DNA of 64,000 nt from Gemmatimonadota bacterium (GCA_003221035.1 QHUB01000018.1:1-64000), one strand, 5' to 3'; positions 45,681 to 57,112 are shown, numbered from the stretch's first letter. Notes: a model not told the origin generated them from the letters alone. Numbers and translations are program-made.

Positions 45681-48101
45681 GCTGATTGGCGCTTCCGTTT
45701 CGAAAATCAGGTGACCCGCTTCGAAACGCGCCCCGCGCAGCGACAGGCTGAGCACGTCTCCCAGATCTTCCACCAGGTGCACGTCGAGTGTCTTGCGCAC
45801 CTCGTCAGGCAAGTCCTCGAGATCGCGCTCGTTCTCCTTCGGCAGGATCACGGATGTGATGCCCGCACGGACGGCGCCCAAGATCTTCTCCTTGACGCCG
45901 CCGATTGGAAGCACGCGCCCGCGCAGGGTGATCTCACCCGTCATCGCGATATCGTGCCGCGCCGGTCGCCGAGACAATGCGGAGACAAGCGCAGTAGCCA
46001 TCGTGATGCCGGCAGACGGTCCGTCCTTGGGGATCGCGCCCGCGGGAACGTGCACGTGGACATCGGTATCGATAAACGCGCCCTCGGGGATTCCCAACAG
46101 GTCGGCGTGTGACTTGGCGTACGTCAGCGCGGCGCGCGCCGACTCTTTCATCACGTCGCCCAACTGACCGGTCAGGACGAGGTCGCCCTTGCCGTGCATG
46201 ACGCTCGCTTCGACGAACATGATGTCGCCGCCGACCGGCGTGTAATACATCCCCGTCGAGACGCCGACCTCATCTTCGCCGGCCATGCGCTCCGGATGGA
46301 CCTTCGGCCGTCCGATCAGGTCCGGAATGTCCTTCTCGCTGACCGTCACGTGCTTCGCCTCACCATCGGCGATCTTGCGCGCGACTTTACGGCCGAGCTT
46401 GCCGATTTCACGCTCGAGCTGGCGGACGCCGGCTTCGCGCGTGTAGCTCGCGATGATCTCCTCCAGCGCATCCTCGCCGAGGGCGAGCTGATCGTCCCGC
46501 AGCCCGTTCTCCCGAAGCTGGCGCGGCACCAGGTACCGCTTGGCGATCTCCAGCTTCTCGCGCTCGGTGTATCCCGCGAAGTTGACCGTTTCGAGGCGGT
46601 CGAGCAGTGGCCCGGGAATGTTCTGGATGAAGTTCGCGGTCGCGATGAACAGCACCTCGGACAGATCGAACGGGACGCCGAGGTAATGATCGGTGAACGA
46701 ATCGTTCTGCGCCGGATCGAGCACTTCGAGGAGGGCCGCGGCCGGATCGCCCTGGAACGAGATGCCCAGCTTGTCCACTTCGTCGAGCAGGAAGATCGGG
46801 TTCTTCGCTCCCGCCTGCTTCATGCCCTGAATGATCCGTCCGGGCATGGCACCCACATACGTCCGCCGGTGGCCGCGGATATCGGCCTCATCCCGCGCCC
46901 CGCCCAGTGAAATCCGGACATACGGCCGCCCCATCGCCCGCGCGATCGACTTCGCAATGGACGTCTTGCCGACGCCGGGAGGTCCGACGAAAAGCAAGGT
47001 CGGGGCGCGTGCGGCGCGATCGTCGTCATTACCGAGCTCCGCTTCAGTCGCCTTGCCTTCTTCCTTCGCCTGTTGCTGGCGCAACTGACGCACCGCCAGG
47101 AACTCGAGAACCTGATCTTTGACGTCCTGGAGACCGTAGTGATCCTCCTCGAGAATCTTCGCGGCCTGCTTGAGATCGAGCGACTCCTCAACGCGCGTAT
47201 TCCACGGCAGCTCCGCGATCGTCTCGAGGTAGGTGCGAATTACCTGGGCTTCCATGGATTCCCGACCAGCGCGTTCCAAGCGCGCCAGCTCGCGATCCAC
47301 TTCCTTGCGCGCCGCTTCCGGCAGCTCGAGCGCATCGAGCCGCTTCTTCAGATCGTCCGCCTCGGCCGCCTCTTCTTCTTCGCCGAGCTCCTTGCGGATA
47401 GCCTTCATCTGCTCGCGCAGCAGCATCTCGCGCTGACGCTCGCCCAATTCTTCCTGGACCTGAGTCTTAATGTCTTCCTGAGCGTCGAGCACCGCGATTT
47501 GGCGCTGCACGTGGACGAGCACCCGACGCAGCCGGTCTTCGACCGGAATGGTTTCGAGCAGCTGCTGGCGCTCGCTCGATTGGATGTCGAGATGTCCCGC
47601 GACGAGATCCGCCAGGGCACCCGGGTCCGTAACGCCCTGCAGCACCTGCTGCACGACCTCATTGGGTAGTCCCGATTTCTGCCCCAACTCCGCCGCGCGC
47701 TCACGCACTTCCCGGTGCAACCCTACGAAGGCAGGGTCCTTCTCATTCAGGGGAGCGAGGTCGGGCGCTTCCCGGACCGTCGCCTCGAGATAGCCGTTGG
47801 TCTCGGTATAATGGACCGCCGTCCCGCGGCCTTCGCCGTGCAGGATCAGCTGCACTCCACCGAGATTGCGCTGTACTTGGCTGATGCGCGCGATCGTGCC
47901 GGTGGTATAGAGCACCCCGGGGGAGACCTGATCGATGTTTTCTCTCTGGGCGACCGCGAAGACCTTGCGATCAGCCTGCTTGAGGGCGGCTTCTATGGCA
48001 CGCAATGTCGCAGGACGGCCCGCGCCGATCGGCGTCGCAACGCCGGGGAACAGCACGGCATCGCGCAGCGGCAGGACGGGCAAAGTCATCCGGTCTGACA
48101 T
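45651..48101 (-). CDS. lon: ATP-dependent protease Lon
   Basis: Lon degrades misfolded and short-lived regulatory proteins. The 816-residue chain has the N-terminal substrate domain ([15 protein letters not shown]), a coiled middle ([24 protein letters not shown]), the AAA+ domain with Walker [22 protein letters not shown] and Walker [13 protein letters not shown], and the protease domain with Ser in [17 protein letters not shown] and Lys in [14 protein letters not shown]. The fold and length are those of LonA. A hairpin of 51 bases lies 17 bases upstream of the ATG and may control translation. Its 3' end overlaps the TetR gene by 30 bases. No classical heat-shock promoter or CIRCE element was recognised. 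Confidence 0.97.
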   Translation of the reverse strand: MSDRMTLPVLPLRDAVLFPGVATPIGAGRPATLRAIEAALKQADRKVFAVAQRENIDQVSPGVLYTTGTIARISQVQRNLGGVQLILHGEGRGTAVHYTETNGYLEATVREAPDLAPLNEKDPAFVGLHREVRERAAELGQKSGLPNEVVQQVLQGVTDPGALADLVAGHLDIQSSERQQLLETIPVEDRLRRVLVHVQRQIAVLDAQEDIKTQVQEELGERQREMLLREQMKAIRKELGEEEEAAEADDLKKRLDALELPEAARKEVDRELARLERAGRESMEAQVIRTYLETIAELPWNTRVEESLDLKQAAKILEEDHYGLQDVKDQVLEFLAVRQLRQQQAKEEGKATEAELGNDDDRAARAPTLLFVGPPGVGKTSIAKSIARAMGRPYVRISLGGARDEADIRGHRRTYVGAMPGRIIQGMKQAGAKNPIFLLDEVDKLGISFQGDPAAALLEVLDPAQNDSFTDHYLGVPFDLSEVLFIATANFIQNIPGPLLDRLETVNFAGYTEREKLEIAKRYLVPRQLRENGLRDDQLALGEDALEEIIASYTREAGVRQLEREIGKLGRKVARKIADGEAKHVTVSEKDIPDLIGRPKVHPERMAGEDEVGVSTGMYYTPVGGDIMFVEASVMHGKGDLVLTGQLGDVMKESARAALTYAKSHADLLGIPEGAFIDTDVHVHVPAGAIPKDGPSAGITMATALVSALSRRPARHDIAMTGEITLRGRVLPIGGVKEKILGAVRAGITSVILPKENERDLEDLPDEVRKTLDVHLVEDLGDVLSLSLRGARFEAGHLIFETEAPISLARAHSRHH

Positions 48102-48307
48102 GGAATCTCCGATAGTAGGTTTCGTGACACTGGATCAGGACGTCAGATGCAGCGTCCGTGCCACGAAACAACGTCGTCTACGGCAGGTCCGTTCCGAAAG
48201 GAGCCGCCAAAGCGGCGCTCGGCTGCCAACTCTACGGTGTCGCGAGTGTGTTGCACCCCCGCATTTCAGCGGCTAAATCTTAGTGCTCGAATGCATTGCA
48301 AAACGGC
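48102..48307. other. Intergenic region between divergent lon and kinase genes
   Basis: Longest gene-free stretch in the window, about 206 bases. It holds the lon leader hairpin (48119-48169) and a second hairpin, GCCGC (48203-48207), loop CAAA, GCGGC (48212-48216). The 48260-48300 part is relatively AT-rich and is the likely promoter zone of the kinase. No tRNA or CIRCE element was recognised. Confidence 0.5.
48119..48169 (-). promoter_or_regulatory. Structured leader of lon
   Basis: GTTTCGTGACAC (48119-48130) pairs with GTGCCACGAAAC (48158-48169) at 11 of 12 positions. Inside, GGACG (48138-48142) pairs with CGTCC (48153-48157), leaving a 7-base bulge on one side. The element lies 17 bases from the lon ATG with a GGAGA site between, so it could be an RNA thermometer, attenuator or operator. 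Confidence 0.5.
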
Positions 48308-50230
48308 ATGAACGATCGGTTGGCGGAGCGGCTGAGCCAGGCCCTTGGCTCTTCCTTCACGCTCGAGGGGGAGATCGGCCGCGGCGGCATGGGCGTCGTC
48401 TATCACGCGCGCGATGAGCGGCTGAAGCGAAAGGTGGCGGTCAAGGTTTTACCGCCAGAGCTCGCGTTTCGCGAGGAAATCCGCATCCGGTTCCTGCGCG
48501 AGGCGGAAACCGCCGCCCGGTTGTCGCATCCTCACATCGTGCCGATCCACTCGGTCGGGGAAGGTCCCGACGGGCTCGTCTATTTCGTCATGGCATACGT
48601 GGATGGTGAGTCGCTCGCGGCGCGCCTGAAGCGCCGCGAGCGACTCCCACCTGAAGAAGCCCGCCGAATCATGATGGAAACCGCCGACGCTCTTGGCGCC
48701 GGCCATGCCCTCGGCATCATCCATCGCGACGTCAAACCCGACAACATCCTGCTGGAAGGCAGTCGCGGGCGGACCGTGCTGACGGACTTTGGCATCGCCA
48801 AGGCGCTGACGTCCACGACCGGTCCCGGCACGCTCACGGCCACGGGCGTTGCGATCGGTACGCCCCACTACATGAGTCCGGAGCAAGCCGCCGGCGACCG
48901 AGAGATTGATGGTCGTTCCGACATCTACAGTCTCGGTGTGGTGGGCTACCAGATGCTCGCGGGAGAGTTGCCGTTTTCAGCGCCGACGGTGCCGGGTATC
49001 CTGTTGAAGCAGATCACCGAGCAGGCGCCGAATCTGCAAGACAAGTCCCCGACATGCCCCGACGATCTGTCCGCGTGCGTCATGCGCTCGCTCGAGAAAG
49101 AGCCCGAGGCGCGCTGGCCGACGGCCGACGCGCTGCGGCGTGCCCTCGAATCGCGCAGCGCGCCACCGTACCGGCCGTCGCGCCGCACGAGTGGCGGCGG
49201 TGTCGGTCTCCGAGCTGCGGCCGACACGCGACTCGGCGCACCGCCCGCGCGGATGTCGGGTGGCGGACGACCCGAGCGTCGCCGCGCATCGCGACCGGCA
49301 CCGCGAAAAGATCCGAAGAGCGAGCTCACGCCGAGCGGCGAATCGCGCATGGTCGCGAAATTCCGGGACGGCTTCGTTTCCTGGGCCTCCGTCTGCGGTG
49401 GCCTGATGTTCATCGATGCGCTGATGGGTGGCGGACTGGGGTGGTCGCTGTTCCCGACGGCGATCTGGGGCGGTTTCGGCCTGCTGCCGCAATACATGAA
49501 GCTGTGGCAGAACGGCTACTCGTGGCGTGATGTCCTGAACCGGCCCGCGGCACCCGATGCGCACGGTGCGGTGCTCGGTCCGCGGCGCGACCTGCCGGCG
49601 CCCCGGGCCGACGAGTTCGGCCGTCACGTTGACACGATTCGCATGGCCCGGAACGATCGCGACGCGATCCTCAAGATCATGGAGCGCGTGCCGACGTCGG
49701 AGCAGAAGCTGCTGCCTGACGTCGTGCTGACGGTGGACGGTCTACTGAAGCGCGCCGAGGACCTCGCCCGGATGCTGCACGGGATGAGCGCGGACGTGGA
49801 CGAGGGCGCACTCGCCCGCATCGAGGTGCGGCTTGAGGCGGTGAAGCTTCATGAAGAGGGAACGGAGCGCGAGCGGCAGCTCAATCTGCTGGAGCGCCAG
49901 CGGCAGGCGCTGAGCGATCTGCTCGTGCGCCGCAAACGGGTGGAGGAACAGATCGAATCGTGCGTGCTGGCGATGCAGAACGTTCGGTTCGACTTGCTGC
50001 GGTTACGCTCGGCGGGTGTTGCGGCAGTACTCAGCGATCTGACCAACGCGACGCAACAGGCACGCGCGCTGTCGCGGGATGTCGATCACGCCATTGCCGC
50101 CGCGGGCGAGATCCGGGACGTGCTCAGTGCCTCCCCGGCCCCTGCGTCGCCCCCGCCCCCGCCCCCGCCGCAGCCCCCCGCGTCCCCGGTGCCCCCCGCC
50201 CCCGGCCAGCGCCCCCGGTCCGCGCGCTAG
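48308..50230 (+). CDS. Ser/Thr protein kinase with 2TM domain and Pro-rich tail
   Basis: ATG 48308 is preferred over TTG 48296. The Hanks-type kinase domain (about 15-285) shows the Gly loop GEIGRGGMGVVYHARD, the Lys in VAVKVLPPE, the catalytic HRDVKPDNILL, DFGIAKAL and GTPHYMSPEQAAGD, so it is expected to be active. A Pro/Arg-rich linker leads to a hydrophobic pair (about 365-400, VSWASVCGGLMFIDALMGGG, WSLFPTAIWGGFGLLPQYM) that may be a 2TM anchor. A coiled-coil rich in Glu/Arg (about 500-585) follows, and the C-terminus is Pro-rich. Target proteins are unknown. Its last 107 bases overlap the convergent membrane synthase gene, the longest overlap in the window. Confidence 0.9.
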   Translation: MNDRLAERLSQALGSSFTLEGEIGRGGMGVVYHARDERLKRKVAVKVLPPELAFREEIRIRFLREAETAARLSHPHIVPIHSVGEGPDGLVYFVMAYVDGESLAARLKRRERLPPEEARRIMMETADALGAGHALGIIHRDVKPDNILLEGSRGRTVLTDFGIAKALTSTTGPGTLTATGVAIGTPHYMSPEQAAGDREIDGRSDIYSLGVVGYQMLAGELPFSAPTVPGILLKQITEQAPNLQDKSPTCPDDLSACVMRSLEKEPEARWPTADALRRALESRSAPPYRPSRRTSGGGVGLRAAADTRLGAPPARMSGGGRPERRRASRPAPRKDPKSELTPSGESRMVAKFRDGFVSWASVCGGLMFIDALMGGGLGWSLFPTAIWGGFGLLPQYMKLWQNGYSWRDVLNRPAAPDAHGAVLGPRRDLPAPRADEFGRHVDTIRMARNDRDAILKIMERVPTSEQKLLPDVVLTVDGLLKRAEDLARMLHGMSADVDEGALARIEVRLEAVKLHEEGTERERQLNLLERQRQALSDLLVRRKRVEEQIESCVLAMQNVRFDLLRLRSAGVAAVLSDLTNATQQARALSRDVDHAIAAAGEIRDVLSASPAPASPPPPPPPQPPASPVPPAPGQRPRSAR

Positions 50231-53200
50231 AGTCCTGCGCGATCCAGCATTCACGAACGAGAGCCGGTCCGTTGTCCCGTCGCAGCGCGAAGTCCAGGAG
50301 CTCGACGAAGCTCGCCGCTGCCGCCTCGCAGTGTCCCGCCCGAAGCGCCGCAACGGCTGCCAGCTCGCGGTAGCGCGCCGAGCCCGGTCGCCGGTCGGCG
50401 GCGTAACTCAGTAAGCTGTCCGCCATTTGTGGCGGTGCATCCAGCGCAATCTGGCCGAGCGCCTGCGTGAGGAATTCACCGGGGAAGGGGTGGCGGAACG
50501 TGCCGCGCGCGGACTCCAGCGCGCTGCGCGCCTGCGACACGGCTTCCTCCCATCGCGACCCGCGGACCGCGAGCAAGGACATGGCCGCTCGGATCTGCCC
50601 GGTATCGGCGCCTCCGGCGAGCGCTTCTCGCAGCGCCATCGCCGCCAGCGGTTTGCTCCTCGCTGCCGCGAGCAGGCCGCGCAGCTGGAGCGCGTCCGCG
50701 TTGCCACCTCGTCTCATGACCGTGGCCAATACAGAATCGGCCTGGACCGTGTCTCCCATCGCCAGACGAATGCCGGCGCTGCGCACGGCCCACTCCGTCA
50801 CGTCGGGTTGCGCACGCCGCGCCGAATCCAGATAGGGCAGCATGTCGGTATCGCTGCGCCGGGCACCGAGGATACGTAGTCTCGCGTACGGCGAGGTGCC
50901 GGCGTCGCCCTCGCCCAGCTGGATCAGCGAATCGAACACCGCGTACGTGGAGCCGCGTGGATCGAGAAAGCGGCGCGCCGCCACGAACTCGAGCCGTGGC
51001 CGGTTGTCGTCATGGGTGAAGGTCGCGCGGGCGATTAGTCGCACCACGCCCGAATCGCCCAACAGCAGTCTGCCGAAGTAGTCGTCCGGCGCATCGAGGC
51101 TCAGCCATTCCCGGCTCAGCTCGTGCATCGGACCGCCGGCGCTCAGCAACTCATTCAGCCAGCGGCGGTCGTAGGCGAGCGGCCGTGGGGACGCGAGCAC
51201 GAGGAGATCGGCCGTGCCGCCGAACCACACGTTCACGTACGGAAAGACCGTCCGCAGACTCCGCACGATGCCGGCGACGACGGGCAATGGAAGCTGATAG
51301 AGCTGAATCCACTGGCAAAAGACGCCGCTATCGGCCAGTCTGCTTCGCGCGATGGTGAAGAACTCCGGCGTGTACAGCGTTGCGATCCCGGCGACCCAGG
51401 GATTCGACGGCTCGGACACGATCACGTCGTAGCGGGTGTGATCGAGCTGCAGTGCGCTGCGCGCGTCGTCGAGCGCAACGCGAACACCGGGTCGAGCGAG
51501 GACAGACTCATTCACGCCCGTGAACAAGGAATCCATCGCGATGACCGCGGGCTCGATCTCGACGATCTTCAACTGCTGCATGCCGGGCGTCAGCGCCAAG
51601 ACGTGAGCGGTCGCACCGGTGCCATAACCAATGACGAGCGCGGATGATGCATGCGGCCGCGCCACGACCGGGGCCAGGCCGAGCATGACCTGAGTATCCA
51701 TGTCGCCGCGATCGGATCCGTCGACCTTCCCATTCACGCGCAGCGACCGCCCCGTCTCACTTTCCCAAACGCTGACAGTCGCGTTGCGGCCTTCCCGAAA
51801 GGCCAGCTGGCGCACACCGCGGTGTGCCAGAAACCGTTCGCGCGCGGCCCGATCCATCGGCTGGCGCGCGTAGATCGTCGGTCCCAAGTCGATCAGCCGG
51901 GTGCTCCAGCCGGGAGCGGCGGCCGCCGCGAGCAATGCGAGCGTTCCAAATCCTCCAGCCATGAGCACGCGTGGCCGAATGCGCCGCTCGTCTGCCGAGC
52001 CTTCGGCGATGCCCCGCGAGGCGAGCACGGCAAGGGCCAGCGCCGCAACGCCGTTGATGATCAATCCGAAACGCAGCGTCGCCTGCGTTCCAAATGCCGC
52101 GACGAGCACAAATCCGGTGAGCACGGCTCCCAGGATGCTGCCGATCGTATTCAGTGCGTACGCGCCGCCGACGTCGGAACCGCGGGCGGCATCACGGCGC
52201 GCGGTGAGATCGGTGAGCAGTGGGAACGTCATCCCCATCCCGACCGCCGGGATGAGCACCACGGCGCCGACGGCGACACCCATCAACAGCAGCCGCGAGG
52301 CGGCGCTCATGCCATCGACCTGGAAGACGGAGATGATATACGACGGTAAAAAGCCAAAGAACGCGAACAGCAGTGCGGCCCCGACTCCCGTAATGCCCTG
52401 AGCGAGTCCCGCGGTCGCCGCCGTGTCGATGCGAGGCTCGCTCCGGCGACCCACGATCATGCTGCCCAGACCAATGCCCAGGAGAAAGACGAGCAGGATC
52501 AACGTAAACGCGTACGTCGATCCTCCCACGATCATGATGAGGACGCGGGTCCAGGCGATCTCGTCGAGCAGCGAGGCGAAGGCGGTGATGCCCAGCAGAG
52601 CAAGAGCGACGTAGTGGAGGCGATCGAAGGTTGGTGGAGCGTGCTGGAGGTTCTGCTGAGATGCTTCCTGTCCAGAACCAAGTCGAATAGCCGCGACGCC
52701 GATCGCGAGGTTCAGCGCGGCTGTGGCCCAGAGTGACGCGCGCACGCCGACAAACTCGATCAAGAAGAAACCGGCGAGCGCGGTGCCCGTCATCGCGCCG
52801 AGCGTGTTCAGTCCGTAGAGGCGTCCGAGCGACGGCTTGAGTAGCTCGCGGTTTTCACCGGTGAGCGCGCGGGTCAGAATGGGCAGCGTGCCGCCCATCA
52901 GCGTGGTCGGGATCAGGAGCACCAGCGCAGCGAGGCCAAAGCGCAGCGCGACACTGGCGCCGCCGCCCAACGCCAGCGCCCCGGCGGTCCCGAGGTAGAT
53001 CCGATGCATGAGGCCGAGCACGAAGGGCGAGAGAATCCCAAAGATCCCGATCGCGATCTCGAGCTTGCCGTACAACTCGGCGGGCCGTGCCGAGCGATCG
53101 GCGCGGCGACCGAACAGCCACGCACCCAGCCCCAGCCCGCCCATGTACGCGGCAACGACGGTGGCAACTGATTGAATTGTGGAGCCGAACGACTGATACA

Positions 53201-53291
53201 GGACGCGGACCCAGAGCAGCTCATAAATCAGGCCGGTCGCACCTGACAGAAAAAACAAAACTCCATATGTGCGGCTCGGCTTAAAACGCAT
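50124..53291 (-). CDS. Membrane protein with spermidine-synthase-like and TPR domains
   Basis: ATG 53291 overlaps the stop of the E1 gene by 11 bases; a longer frame is an antisense artefact. The 1055-residue product has about 12 membrane helices in two halves (about 1-470) beginning [19 protein letters not shown], a hallmark of membrane-fused spermidine synthases. A soluble SpeE-like Rossmann domain (about 480-790) follows with [17 protein letters not shown] and [19 protein letters not shown]. The C-terminal 260 residues are TPR-like helices. SpeE homologues of this kind may lack polyamine activity, and the actual role is unknown. The last 30 residues are Gly/Ala/Arg-rich because they are read antisense to the kinase Pro tail; this tail is probably unstructured. 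Confidence 0.85.
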   Translation of the reverse strand: MRFKPSRTYGVLFFLSGATGLIYELLWVRVLYQSFGSTIQSVATVVAAYMGGLGLGAWLFGRRADRSARPAELYGKLEIAIGIFGILSPFVLGLMHRIYLGTAGALALGGGASVALRFGLAALVLLIPTTLMGGTLPILTRALTGENRELLKPSLGRLYGLNTLGAMTGTALAGFFLIEFVGVRASLWATAALNLAIGVAAIRLGSGQEASQQNLQHAPPTFDRLHYVALALLGITAFASLLDEIAWTRVLIMIVGGSTYAFTLILLVFLLGIGLGSMIVGRRSEPRIDTAATAGLAQGITGVGAALLFAFFGFLPSYIISVFQVDGMSAASRLLLMGVAVGAVVLIPAVGMGMTFPLLTDLTARRDAARGSDVGGAYALNTIGSILGAVLTGFVLVAAFGTQATLRFGLIINGVAALALAVLASRGIAEGSADERRIRPRVLMAGGFGTLALLAAAAAPGWSTRLIDLGPTIYARQPMDRAARERFLAHRGVRQLAFREGRNATVSVWESETGRSLRVNGKVDGSDRGDMDTQVMLGLAPVVARPHASSALVIGYGTGATAHVLALTPGMQQLKIVEIEPAVIAMDSLFTGVNESVLARPGVRVALDDARSALQLDHTRYDVIVSEPSNPWVAGIATLYTPEFFTIARSRLADSGVFCQWIQLYQLPLPVVAGIVRSLRTVFPYVNVWFGGTADLLVLASPRPLAYDRRWLNELLSAGGPMHELSREWLSLDAPDDYFGRLLLGDSGVVRLIARATFTHDDNRPRLEFVAARRFLDPRGSTYAVFDSLIQLGEGDAGTSPYARLRILGARRSDTDMLPYLDSARRAQPDVTEWAVRSAGIRLAMGDTVQADSVLATVMRRGGNADALQLRGLLAAARSKPLAAMALREALAGGADTGQIRAAMSLLAVRGSRWEEAVSQARSALESARGTFRHPFPGEFLTQALGQIALDAPPQMADSLLSYAADRRPGSARYRELAAVAALRAGHCEAAAASFVELLDFALRRDNGPALVRECWIAQDSSARTGGAGRGRGAPGTRGAAAGAGAGATQGPGRH

Positions 53292-55422
53292 GCAGCTCGC
53301 GCATTGCCCGCGCGAGATCCTCCACCTGGGGCAGGATGTAATCTTCGAGGTCGGGTGCATACGCCACGAACGTGTCGGTGGAGGCGACGCGCTTGACGGG
53401 CGCGTCGAGCCACGGGAAGCACTGATCGGCGATCCGCGCGGCGATCTCCGCACCGTAGCCCCATGACCGGGCGTCTTCGTACGCGATGATCACCTTGTTC
53501 GTCTTCCGCACCGACGTCTCGATCGTCGCCCAATCAACCGGGGACAGCGAGCGCAGGTCGATGATCTCGACGCTGACGCCGTCCTTCTCCTCGACTTCCT
53601 TGGCGGCGACGAGTGCGCGCTGCACCACCGCGCCGTAGGCAACGACGGTGACCCCGCTTCCTTCCCGTACGACCTTGGCCTTGCCGAACGGGATCATGAA
53701 GTTGGGACCGGGATTGGGCGCTTTGTTGTAGGTCTGGCGGTAGAGGTGCTTGTGTTCGAGGAAGAGGACCGGGTCGTCGCAACGAATCGCGGTACGAAGC
53801 AGCCCGTTCGCGTCGAGCGCGGTCGCCGGGCAAATGACGCGCAGGCCAGGAACGGACGTGAACACCACGGCGCCGGTTTGCGAATGGTAGACCGAGCCGC
53901 CCTTGAGATAGCCGCCGTACGTAACGCGAACCACGACGGGCGCGCTGAACGCATTGCTCGAGCGCCACCGCATCGTGGCCAGCTCGTTCCGGAGCTGGTG
54001 ATAGGCCGGCCAGATGTAATCGAAGAACTGGATCTCGACGACCGGTTTCAGGCCGCGCGTCGCCAGCCCGATCGCCCGGCCTACGATGTTGGCTTCGGCG
54101 AGCGGAGAATTGTAGACGCGGTCGCTTCCGAATTGGCGCTGCAAGCCCCACGTCACCTTGAAGACGCCGCCCTTGCCCTTCACTTCCTTCAGATACTGAT
54201 CTCGGCTCACGTCGGCGACGTCTTCGCCGAACACCACGATGCGCGGATCTCGGCCCATCTCGTCCTTCATGCAGGCGTTGAGCAGATCCACCATCGTCGT
54301 GGGCTCGCCGGTGAAATGCGGATCGTCTTCCGTATCGAACTGCTCCGACGACGGATCGACGTCAGGCGAATAGACCCACTGCATCGCTGTTTCAGGCTTG
54401 GGCTGCGGCGAGACCAGCGCCATGTCGGCCGCGACCTGGATATCCTCGTCCACCTGCGCTTTTATGGCCTCGAGCTCGGCCTGGGTAGCGACGCCCTCCT
54501 CGATCAACCGTTTGGGGAAGGTCGTCACCGGGTCACGCTTGGCCTCTTCCTCGCGCTCGCGTGACGGCTTGTAGAGGACTTCATCGTCGGACAGGGAGTG
54601 CGAGTACGGCCGCGTGACGTGCGCGTGCACGAGCGCCGGCCCTTTCCGCTGCCGGCACCATTCGGCGGCGCGCGTCAATGCGGCATACGACACGACAGGG
54701 TCGCACCCGTCCACTTCCTCGACGAGGAGGTTTGGGAAATTCGAGACCAGCTTCGACACCGATCCGCCGGCCGTCTGCACTTCGATCGGCACCGAGATCG
54801 CGTATTTGTTGTCTTCGATGAGAAACAAGACCGGGAGCTTGAGATTGCTGGCGCTGTTCAGGGCTTCCCACCACTCGCCTTCGCTGGTCGTGCCGTCGCC
54901 GGCCGAGCAGTAGACGATCTCATCGCCGTGAATCGGCTTGTCCTTGAGATCGGCGATCCGATGGTAGCGCAGCCATGCCTCCGCGCAGCCGACGGCCTGG
55001 AGAAACTGGGTTCCCGTCGGGCTCGACTGGCTGACGATGTTGAGCTCCTTGTGTCCCCAGTGCGACGGCATCTGGCGTCCACCCGAACTTGGATCGTCCG
55101 CCGCGCCGACCGCGGCGAGGAACATTTCCGTCGGGGTCATGCCGAGGGTGAGGCAGAGCGCGCGATCGCGATAATAGGGATAGAACCAGTCGTACGCGGG
55201 GCGGAGGGCTTTGCCGGCGGCGACGAGCACGCCTTCATGACCGGCGCCCGAAATCTGGAAATAGATCTTGTTCTGGCGCTTGAGCTGGATCTCGCGGTCG
55301 TCGATGCGGCGCGAGGTCAGCATCAGCCGGTACATGTCGAGCAGATCGGCCTTGGCCAGCGTCGCGGGCGCCTTGGCCGGTCGTGCGCGCGAGGCGGAGG
55401 TCGAGGGAGAGCGTGTCGCCAT
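53281..55422 (-). CDS. 2-oxoacid dehydrogenase E1 component, fused alpha and beta subunits
   Basis: E1 decarboxylates pyruvate or branched-chain 2-oxoacids with thiamine diphosphate. The 713-residue protein joins an alpha part (about 1-370) with ThDP motif [20 protein letters not shown] and [16 protein letters not shown] to a beta part (about 380-713) with [37 protein letters not shown] and [25 protein letters not shown] and the branched-chain-like pattern favour a branched-chain or mixed 2-oxoacid enzyme; the partner E2/E3 genes are not in the window. TATTTT nine bases before the ATG suggests a leaderless transcript. The stop is inside the start region of the membrane synthase gene. Confidence 0.92.
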   Translation of the reverse strand: MATRSPSTSASRARPAKAPATLAKADLLDMYRLMLTSRRIDDREIQLKRQNKIYFQISGAGHEGVLVAAGKALRPAYDWFYPYYRDRALCLTLGMTPTEMFLAAVGAADDPSSGGRQMPSHWGHKELNIVSQSSPTGTQFLQAVGCAEAWLRYHRIADLKDKPIHGDEIVYCSAGDGTTSEGEWWEALNSASNLKLPVLFLIEDNKYAISVPIEVQTAGGSVSKLVSNFPNLLVEEVDGCDPVVSYAALTRAAEWCRQRKGPALVHAHVTRPYSHSLSDDEVLYKPSREREEEAKRDPVTTFPKRLIEEGVATQAELEAIKAQVDEDIQVAADMALVSPQPKPETAMQWVYSPDVDPSSEQFDTEDDPHFTGEPTTMVDLLNACMKDEMGRDPRIVVFGEDVADVSRDQYLKEVKGKGGVFKVTWGLQRQFGSDRVYNSPLAEANIVGRAIGLATRGLKPVVEIQFFDYIWPAYHQLRNELATMRWRSSNAFSAPVVVRVTYGGYLKGGSVYHSQTGAVVFTSVPGLRVICPATALDANGLLRTAIRCDDPVLFLEHKHLYRQTYNKAPNPGPNFMIPFGKAKVVREGSGVTVVAYGAVVQRALVAAKEVEEKDGVSVEIIDLRSLSPVDWATIETSVRKTNKVIIAYEDARSWGYGAEIAARIADQCFPWLDAPVKRVASTDTFVAYAPDLEDYILPQVEDLARAMRELHAF

Positions 55423-55431
55423 TATAGCTGC

Positions 55432-55437
55432 AAAATA
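55432..55437 (-). promoter_or_regulatory. -10 box of a leaderless transcript (E1)
   Basis: TATTTT on the minus strand, nine bases before the ATG at 55422. A TATAAT also overlaps the start codon itself. No -35 box matches well. Confidence 0.4.
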
Positions 55438-55455
55438 GCCTGGATTTTCAGCAAG

Positions 55456-57102
55456 TCACGGTTTGCTATACACCACCTTGCCTCCGACGATCGTGTACCG
55501 CGGTTTGATCGTGCCGAGCGATTCCGGCGGCACGGCAAAGGGATCGTGGTCGAGGACCACGACATCGGCAAGCCGGCCCGGCGCCAGCGTGCCCCACTTC
55601 TGCTCGTTGAACGTCGCCCAGGCGTTCCCAGAGGTGTAGGCGCGGAGCGCTTCTCCCACGCTGATCTTCTGCTCCGGCACCCAGCCGCCCGGATTCTTGT
55701 CGTCGAGCGTCCGGCGCGTGACGGCGGCGTAGACGCCCATCATCGGATTGAGCGAAGCGACGGTCCAATCCGAGCCAAACGCGAGCGGTGCATCCGTATC
55801 GAGCAACGTGCGGAACGCGTACGTGGTCTTGATGCGCTCGGGTCCGATGCGTTGCTCGACCCAGCGGCCATCGTCGATCGCGTGGTAGGGCTGCATCGAG
55901 GCGACGACGCGCCGCTGCCCGAAGAGCGGGATTTCCTGCGGCCGGAGATGCTGCGCGTGTTCCACGCGGAAGCGCCGGTCGCGCGCGCCATGGGCATGCG
56001 TGACGCTGTCGTAGATCGCGAGAATGATCGCGTTGGCGCGATCGCCGATGGCGTGCACGGCGATCTGCAGCCCCGCCGAGTCGGCCGCGCCGACCCAGGC
56101 ACGCATCTGCGATTCGGGCTGCCGCATCAGTCCGCGGTAGCCGGCCGAGTCGGAGAACGGCTCGAAGAAGTACGCCGTGCGTGAGCCGGCCGAGCCATCC
56201 ATGTAGCCTTTGACGCCGTTGATGCGCACCCAATCATCTCCGGCTCCGCGGCCAACACTGTCGGCGACCGCTTTCCAGCCATCGATGGGGAGATACAGGA
56301 AGACGCGCGCGGTCATGCGGCCCGCGCGCTGCATGCGCTTGTACGCGGCGAGATTGGCCCACGATGCCGACATGTTCGACGTGGCCGTGACCCCGAGCGA
56401 CGCCGCGTACGCGAGCGCGCGCGCGACCGCCGAATCCTCCTGCTCCGCCGTCGGCGCGGGGATGACCGCGTCGATCACATCTTCCGCGTTGTCCTTGAAG
56501 ATTCCGATGGGCGCACCGTGCGTGTCACGCGGGATTTCGCCACCGACGGGATCGCGGGTCTCGCGCGTCACTTTGCCCGCGCGCATCGCGGCGGCATTCG
56601 CGAGTGACATGTGGCCGTCGACCCGGCTGAGGAACACGGGATTATTCGGAGTGACCGAATCGATCCACTCGTGATGCGGCAGCGGTGCGCCGCGCCACAG
56701 CGTGTGGTCCCAGTCGCCGCCCAGCATCCATTCGCCGGGCTTCATTTTGGCCGCGTACTCCTTGATGCGCCGTACGAATTCCTGCGGCGTGGCGGCATGG
56801 CGGAGATCGATCGAGGCGAGCTGGAAACCGCCGTCGACGAAATGGGTATGCCCGTCCGCGAAGCCCGGCATGATCAAGCCGCCCCGGGCCTGAATCACCC
56901 GCGTCTTCGATCCGACGTAGCGGGCGATCTGCGCCGAATCGCCGACGGCCAGGATCTTGCCGCGGCGGATCGCGACCGCACCGGGCTGCCCGCGGCCGGT
57001 CGAGAGCCCGGTCCAGAGTGGGCCACCCTGGATGACGATGTCGGCGTTGGATCCACACGCGCTGAGCAGTGCCAGCAGGGCGACGCACGACGCACGACGC
57101 AC
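55456..57102 (-). CDS. Amidohydrolase lipoprotein (YtcJ-like)
   Basis: GTG 57102 has AGGAGC seven bases upstream and opens a lipoprotein signal (RRASCVALLALLSAC, then GSN). The 548-residue protein is an amidohydrolase of the YtcJ/N-substituted formamide deformylase type: GFADGHTHFVDGG (metal HxH), VDGHMSLANAAAMRAG, IAVHAIGDRANAI, FRVEHAQHLRP, and LAFGSDWTVASLNPMMGVY near the C-terminus. The metal-bound active site is likely intact. Substrates of this family are not well defined (amides or related C-N bonds). It follows a small coiled-coil gene by ten bases and precedes the E1 gene, apparently without functional relation. Confidence 0.9.
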   Translation of the reverse strand: MRRASCVALLALLSACGSNADIVIQGGPLWTGLSTGRGQPGAVAIRRGKILAVGDSAQIARYVGSKTRVIQARGGLIMPGFADGHTHFVDGGFQLASIDLRHAATPQEFVRRIKEYAAKMKPGEWMLGGDWDHTLWRGAPLPHHEWIDSVTPNNPVFLSRVDGHMSLANAAAMRAGKVTRETRDPVGGEIPRDTHGAPIGIFKDNAEDVIDAVIPAPTAEQEDSAVARALAYAASLGVTATSNMSASWANLAAYKRMQRAGRMTARVFLYLPIDGWKAVADSVGRGAGDDWVRINGVKGYMDGSAGSRTAYFFEPFSDSAGYRGLMRQPESQMRAWVGAADSAGLQIAVHAIGDRANAIILAIYDSVTHAHGARDRRFRVEHAQHLRPQEIPLFGQRRVVASMQPYHAIDDGRWVEQRIGPERIKTTYAFRTLLDTDAPLAFGSDWTVASLNPMMGVYAAVTRRTLDDKNPGGWVPEQKISVGEALRAYTSGNAWATFNEQKWGTLAPGRLADVVVLDHDPFAVPPESLGTIKPRYTIVGGKVVYSKP

Positions 57103-57112
57103 GAGATTGCTC

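Noticed and set aside
48102-48307. CIRCE or sigma-32 site at lon
   Set aside because: The TTAGTGCTC-like string near 48280 is not the CIRCE half-site and has no inverse partner.
53292-53453. N-terminal extension of the membrane synthase
   Set aside because: It is the shifted-frame reading of the E1 end; the membrane domain begins at ATG 53291.
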